Origin: Trichomonas vaginalis G3
Taxonomy: Eukaryota; Parabasalia; Trichomonadida; Trichomonadidae
Direction of reading: 5' to 3'
DNA: 64,000 nt
Assembly: GCF_026262505.1 (NCBI RefSeq)
Contig: NC_067207.1
Coordinates: 33,262,082 to 33,326,081 of the forward strand
Position 1 is the first letter of the stretch, and the number at the start of each line of letters is the position of its first letter. The notes beneath the pieces are model-generated. The model worked only from the letters and a program-made list of their open reading frames with translations, was not told the origin of the DNA and made no database searches. A program made the position numbers and the translations under genes. This document shows positions 59,226 through 64,000 of the stretch, piece by piece.

Positions 59226-60798
59226 ATGCAGAACGAACAGCTAAACGAATTTACTCCAGCAGAGCATATTCATCAGATTCGCTCATATTTCGATATCATA
59301 GACAATGCAGTTCAAATTGGTGACACTAATAGAAAATATTCTGACGCAAAGATTCCATCACAACCTGGAACTGCTAAAGATAACACATGGGTAACATTCA
59401 ATCTCTCACCTCCTGGTGAAAATATGTTGGACCTTTACAATACATTCATTACGTATAAAATGGAAGGTCAATTTATTGTAGATAAAGAAATTGGTTCAGG
59501 TTCCAATAAAACAAACCACCAGGATTTTGGATTGGTTTCGATGACGCTTTCTATGCAGTTGCTGGATATCAAATCCTTGCAAATGGTCGTATCGTATATT
59601 CTCAAGACAACGCAAGAGAAGAAGCATATATAACTTCAAACTCACAAACTACCGAACAAATAAAGAAAGTAGATGTTTTCTCAAAGACTCGACATGAAGA
59701 TGTATGGAGTCATTCGGAACATGCAGAACAGGACAAATTGTTAGTGGTCCAATTACAGCAGGAAAATCATTTGATTTTAAGCTTCGTTTAAGAATTCCTG
59801 TTAGAAGATTCCTTCCATTAGAAGCTATTCGATTTATTCCAGCTTTTGCAGGAAACATTCAGCTTAAAGTAAAGTTCAGTAGCGACGCCTTACAATGCAC
59901 ATCTATATCTGTAAATGATATCATTGCTTTCAATCCAACTCTTAAAGTTGCATTTGCTTCAGATTCAAATCCACCGACAAATAAATTTGTTCCATGGAAT
60001 GAACCATTCACCATGATAACGAAGGCAGTAGAAGCTAGTGGAACAGTTACTATTACAACTGTAACCCAGCAACTATTTCGAACAAAGATGGATTTTAATG
60101 AATGTTTCATTCATCCAAAATCATTCTCTTTAGACCCTAACATTTATACAGAACTTGTAGAACATTATACAAACGAGGCTTTATGTTTTCCTGTTAAAGT
60201 TATGGATTGGATTCCTATGGACGGTTCATTCTCAAAGAATACAGATAGTTCAAGTGCAACATTTACAGCAGCTTATACGCCTATTAATGTTAAAAGTATT
60301 TGGGCACTATTTAGAAAGAAAGACAACTATTATGTTAATTTTGAGAACCCTAAGTTTAAATATCTTCAGCTTTCCATGGGAGCTTATGGAAATATGCCTG
60401 CAGAACCTGAAAAATCATATGGACCTGTATTTTATGAAATGGTTGCGAACGCTTGCAATACAAACAATGATATGATAGGATTTAATGAAGATGTTATGAG
60501 GTCATTGGTGGATGATGGTAGTGTGGAACATAAATGGGATAGCTATGACAACACACATTTCTTATGTGGTTTTCCAACAGAAGTGGACTTTTGCTTCCAG
60601 CAAGGTCAAACATCTACTGCTCCAATAACATACAAATTGTCTGTTAAAGGACCTATTGAACTAGCAACTGAAAACGTACCAAAGCCACTTATTGGATTTA
60701 TGAGGGATTGTTGCTTTGCCATTCAGGTGCGTGCTAATGGAATCCCAATAATAAGATTAGATGACTATAACTTAGCTACGGACGACAGTGAGGAATAA
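59226..60798 (+). pseudogene. Major capsid protein of Maverick C
   Basis: Start MQNEQLNEFTPAEHIHQIRS; TWVTFNLSPPGENMLDLYNT; the first barrel with FDFKLRLRIPVRRFLPLEAI and IRFIPAFAGNIQLKVKFSSD; the second with KFKYLQLSMGAYGNMPAEPE, DNTHFLCGFPTEVDFCFQQG and YKLSVKGPIELATENVPKPL. About 520 residues, the usual size of Polinton double jelly-roll capsid proteins. Aligns with B's 30775-33987. Looks broken near the first third, one or two breaks. Confidence 0.8.
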
Positions 60799-60828
60799 AG
60801 GATGAACGTTTATTTTTAAAGCTTATAA

Positions 60829-61269
60829 ATGAGTTCTTCATCAAGCTCTCGTGAACCTTCACCATCTGTGAAACAAACTTTACCAAACGATTATGGAGCA
60901 CCTATTGAATATTTCTTACGAGCTGCACAATGGCAAAGAGCAGTCTCACCAAGGTTAGGTGTTCCACCAGCTCCTGTCAAAAATAGCATTTGGTCAAGTC
61001 CTTATATAAGATATGGTCTCCCACTAGGTTTGCTAGCTACAGCAGGAGCAGTTATGATGTTGAAAAGAAATAAAGCAAATGTTGTAAATAATACTGAAGT
61101 AGCTGAAGTTAAACAAACTCCGACACCATCACAAACAACACCTTCAATGACTCCTGAACCTATGAAAGTACAAACTCCTGTTCAAAAGTCAACTCCTAAA
61201 CCGACTCCAACATTTAAACCAGAACCTACTCCTCAAATAAATCGTAAAACTCCTGTGTTTCCTTACTGA
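60829..61269 (+). CDS. Membrane protein with proline-rich tail, 146 residues
   Basis: Ser-rich start, RAAQWQRAVSPRLGVPPAPV, one membrane span (YGLPLGLLATAGAVMMLKR), then TPTPSQTTPSMTPEP and KSTPKPTPTFKPEPTP repeats. A single-span protein beside the capsid gene could belong to an inner membrane or vertex. Leader cgtttatttttaaagcttat. Frame open. Confidence 0.55.
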   Translation: MSSSSSSREPSPSVKQTLPNDYGAPIEYFLRAAQWQRAVSPRLGVPPAPVKNSIWSSPYIRYGLPLGLLATAGAVMMLKRNKANVVNNTEVAEVKQTPTPSQTTPSMTPEPMKVQTPVQKSTPKPTPTFKPEPTPQINRKTPVFPY

Positions 61270-61308
61270 AAAAATAACGTTATTTTTATTTAATATTAAA
61301 ATTTTTAT

Positions 61309-61554
61309 TTGATTGAAATGACGACTAAAGTCACTGAAGCAATGAAACAAAAGTTTTTGGTAGAATACATTAAATCAGGAGCGGTTCCAGAAGGTTTTTA
61401 CGTTCATACTATGAAGGATGGTAGAGTTCAGTTTAGAAAGATAAAGCAACCATTAGATAGAGAAGGTATATTAAGGAAGATTAAACTTCATGAGGACAAC
61501 ATTGCTGAACTTAAGAAGAAGTTAGAAGAGTTGGAGAAAGGAAGAGAGTTATAA
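61309..61554 (+). CDS. Small KDG-motif coiled-coil protein, 81 residues
   Basis: VTEAMKQKFLVEYIKSGAVP, GFYVHTMKDGRVQFRKIKQP and a coiled coil (REGILRKIKLHEDNIAELKK). The last codons lie at the inner edge of the right terminal repeat. Leader aaaatttttatttgattgaa. Frame open. Confidence 0.5.
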   Translation: MIEMTTKVTEAMKQKFLVEYIKSGAVPEGFYVHTMKDGRVQFRKIKQPLDREGILRKIKLHEDNIAELKKKLEELEKGREL

Positions 61555-62221
61555 AGCAATGAATTCAAGTGGGTGAAAAAACAGGTGAGAAAACAGGTGA
61601 TATCTCACCACTTCACCTAAATTTATTTTTGTGCTATGTTTTCATACGTGTGAGGGTGGTGATATCATTAATTTTTTATTTTATTTTTAAGTTTACTGAA
61701 AATTTTTATTTGGATGTAAATGACGAAAACTATTGAGATAACAAACTACAACGGTCATGAGTTCAAGAATTTGTTCTTCGTTCCTCGTGAAAATACATTC
61801 TATCAGATACGAGGGAGAAAGGGTAAAGTTAGTTTGAGCGTTTATGAAGGAATGAAGAATGGAAAGTTTATACAAGCATACGATACAAACGGTAAGCGTG
61901 TTTCATTAGCTTTGTCAAAACTTACTAACATTCATTTTGACAGTGATTTTGACCTATATGAAGAAGAAAGTGAGTCAGAAGAATATGAACTGTTATGTGA
62001 AGCACAGCAATGGGAGGAGTTGCAATACTTTTGTAAGTGAGAACGTTTATTTTTACAGTAGTAAGGTGAAGTGGTTGGCGGCTTTATAAATATTTAAGGT
62101 TAAGTTGGTGTTTGTGTTTGTGTTGTAAAATATACGTTAACGGTTTTGTAAAGTGTCAAATTCACAAGTATTGCGTACGGAGGAACGCAGTGCCTCAGTA
62201 CACGAGACTTGTATACTAACT
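61538..62221 (-). repeat. Right terminal inverted repeat of Maverick C
   Basis: Inverted copy of 39914-40595 with almost no differences. Ends GTATACTAACT. Confidence 0.9.
61720..62040 (+). CDS. Terminal-repeat gene, 106 residues, right copy
   Basis: Same protein as 40095-40415 (MTKTIEITNYNGHEFKNLFF ... QWEELQYFCK). Both copies read outwards toward the element tips. Confidence 0.6.
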   Translation: MTKTIEITNYNGHEFKNLFFVPRENTFYQIRGRKGKVSLSVYEGMKNGKFIQAYDTNGKRVSLALSKLTNIHFDSDFDLYEEESESEEYELLCEAQQWEELQYFCK

Positions 62222-62227
62222 AGTATG
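62222..62227 (+). repeat. Target-site duplication of Maverick C, right copy
   Basis: AGTATG, identical to 39908-39913. Confidence 0.9.
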
Positions 62228-62620
62228 TATAATATTTCTTGTAAATTCAGGAACATGTTCCGGAAATTCTGTATTCCAGTAAGTTCTGTCTTGGTGATCA
62301 TCGTTGTCTTCTTCTATTTCCTTTGTTTTTCTTCCAATATTCTTATTCAACAGACTTCTGCGCATTTCAGCCTTTATTGCGTCTAAGTCTTCTAGGTAGG
62401 CTTTATACATATGCATTTTTCCGGTTCCTGGATACGGGAATACCTGAACATCAGTTTCAAATGATCTTTTGTAAATTTGTTTTCGAATATCTTGATTAAA
62501 TTTAACTAAAAACGTTTCTCGGTCTCCTTTTATTTCAATTTCAAGTTCTTCAATCTTCTTATAGAAATATATATTCTTTTGATTGTATATGCATTTCTGT
62601 TTTGGAAATAACTTTCAGAT
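62228..62620 (-). pseudogene. Transposase-like gene, 5' part, split by Maverick C
   Basis: Minus-strand coding: IYNQKNIYFYKKIEELEIEI, GDRETFLVKFNQDIRKQIYK, VFPYPGTGKMHMYKAYLEDL, DAIKAEMRRSLLNKNIGRKT, HVPEFTRNIIHT, running into the target duplication. The frame at the duplication continues into TIMENICRK of 37900-39907, so one gene was interrupted. No ATG is seen upstream of MHMYKAYL in this frame before a stop near 62620, so the true start is uncertain. Confidence 0.5.
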
Positions 62621-64000
62621 TAAACTTGTTAAGCCCATTCATAGATAATTTGCACGAAAACAGTTCTGAACAACTTAGAAAATGGTCTTTGTCTAACTAC
62701 CAGAAATAATTTATTGATAGAAATGTCTTTTAAAAAAGAAAATTTCATATTAGGCATCCGTAAAGGTTTTTGTTTGAATGGTGGGGGTTAAGGAGTGTAA
62801 TAGTCAAGATATTAGATAACTAAGTGTATGAAGTTGTCATCTATGTTGATAACAGCGGAAAATTAAAAATAATTATTAAATCATAACTTTTTGTCTCATG
62901 AAAACCATTAAAAAAGTATAAAACTAAAGGTTTTTGCATGTGAACTATAGAAAGCTTTAGATTCATAAAAACTAGATTTTTTTTTTGATATTTTGATTTT
63001 TGAGGTATACTTTTAAAAGTGGATTTAAAGCACTGATGAAAAAAATTAACTTCTGTCGTTATGATTATTGATTTAGACAATAATGATTTTAATCTTTGAT
63101 TATCAAAACACTAAAGTCATCTTTTTAACATTTGCTTGGTAGCATTAACTCAAGTCTAAAGTACTATTTTATGTGGCACTCTTAGAATTTTTGTATTCAT
63201 TGTACACGCTGAAATAGTACCATTAAAGATATGACGAACTTTACAAAAAACAGTTAGGATACTATAAATCTAACTGCCAATTTATACACTTTCGGCTAAG
63301 GAGAAACATAATAAATTTGACGCTTTTCTTAGCAAGGAAGCCATATTTTTGATTTGATATCATTTTTTAATACAAATTTATATGTGTTAATGCGGGGGTA
63401 AACGATAAGCGCAATTACTTTTAGCAAACATACTTTGAAAACCAATATGCTATAATTTTATATTATAATTTGAATAAAAATTGTAAATTGTTAGTTCTTG
63501 ATGCAGCATTCAAAGATAATAACAAGATAGAACGATTTTCAAAAAGGAATGTTTGATTTTATCATTGAATTAAAATAAAATTCTAATAGTAATATATATG
63601 TCTGTGTTATAATGAAATTGATGGTATACGTTAGCACCAAATTACATATGCTAGTAAATACAAGCCACATAAATAACATTTTAGTATGTCTGCAACCTTT
63701 TTTTTTGAATCATGAGTAAGTAAGAATATTTTTGTAACAAAATGATATCATGTATCGAAAGAACATACTTTATTGTTGTATCCTCTACTTTTCCAAAGAT
63801 TATTGTATCTCAAATCTTAATTCTTTAGATGGTAAACAAAAACATTCATGCAAGAGACATTCCAAGGAGCATATTACACTGTAGAATCTTGAAAAAGTTG
63901 GAACTAATTAATTCACTCCAGAGGAGCAATGTTGTATGCATTCAATTTTAAAAAAAAAAAAAACTATATATTATCGAACTTAATACTTTGGGTTTTCATA
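62621..64000. other. AT-rich host-side DNA, no gene seen
   Basis: Long A/T runs, short random ORFs, no repeat array, RNA gene or coding bias recognised. Confidence 0.5.

Larger units (their letters stand above)
39914..62221. mobile_element. Maverick C, complete element of 22,308 bp
   Basis: Both ends read AGTTAGTATAC...GTATACTAACT, with inverted repeats of ~683 bp and a perfect 6 bp AGTATG duplication, the hallmark of Polinton integration. Contents: packaging ATPase, integrase, PolB, major and minor capsid genes, fibre genes, KilA-N, the 320-residue cargo gene and the tRNA-like repeat. It interrupts a transposase-like gene. Near-identical terminal repeats point to a recent insertion. As a unit it looks whole in extent; perhaps ten or so breaks are spread through its genes. 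Confidence 0.92.

Noticed and set aside
62621-64000. Small ORFs on both strands
   Set aside because: Short, AT-driven, no homology within the window and no leader motif.

Overview
The window is AT-rich eukaryotic DNA packed with Maverick/Polinton elements: large self-synthesising DNA transposons with a protein-primed family B polymerase, a retroviral-type integrase, a packaging ATPase and capsid genes. Intron-less genes, very short leaders, several diverged Mavericks nested in one another and a compact AT-rich background fit Trichomonas vaginalis or a close parabasalid. The organism is inferred from element content; no host marker gene is seen.

Layout. (I) 1-6362: part of an AT-rich Polinton-like element running off the left edge, with PolB carrying an HNH motif, an integrase and small ORFs. 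(II) 6363-9013: a compact unit with ~113 bp inverted terminal repeats and one gene, a PrimPol-SF3 helicase. (III) 9014-9385: a dispersed repeat with a tRNA-like sequence. (IV) ~9386-15039: the decayed right part of Maverick A, ending in a recognisable terminus. (V) 15046 to ~37580: Maverick B, with fibre, integrase, penton-like protein, KilA-N proteins, ATPase, SF3 helicase, major capsid protein and a large coiled-coil protein. B holds a second inverted-repeat unit (20495-23411) of the same family as II but with different cargo, and a ~1.56 kb insertion full of hairpins inside its capsid gene. (VI) ~37580-39907 and 62228 to ~62620: host-side DNA with one transposase-like gene split by the next element. 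(VII) 39914-62221: Maverick C, complete end to end, with a perfect 6 bp target duplication (AGTATG) and ~683 bp inverted repeats. (VIII) 62620-64000: AT-rich DNA with no gene seen.

How the parts fit. A, B and C carry versions of the same virion and replication set, but B and C proteins are mostly far diverged. Against that background a few blocks are nearly identical between B and C: the 304/320-residue gene of unit 2 and a KilA-N gene. They look like cargo passed between Mavericks. The strongest candidate for an undescribed system is the pair of inverted-repeat units at 6.4-9.0 and 20.5-23.4 kb. Their ends are homologous, their cargo is unrelated (PrimPol-helicase against an unrecognised protein flanked by inverted arrays of a 25-26 bp repeat), and both sit inside or beside Mavericks like satellites. 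Also notable are GC-rich mini-palindromes scattered through the elements, one with an exact empty site in copy A, and a shared short promoter-like motif before many start codons.

All Polinton parts are described as fossils: broken genes are given as whole spans without dissecting their damage.
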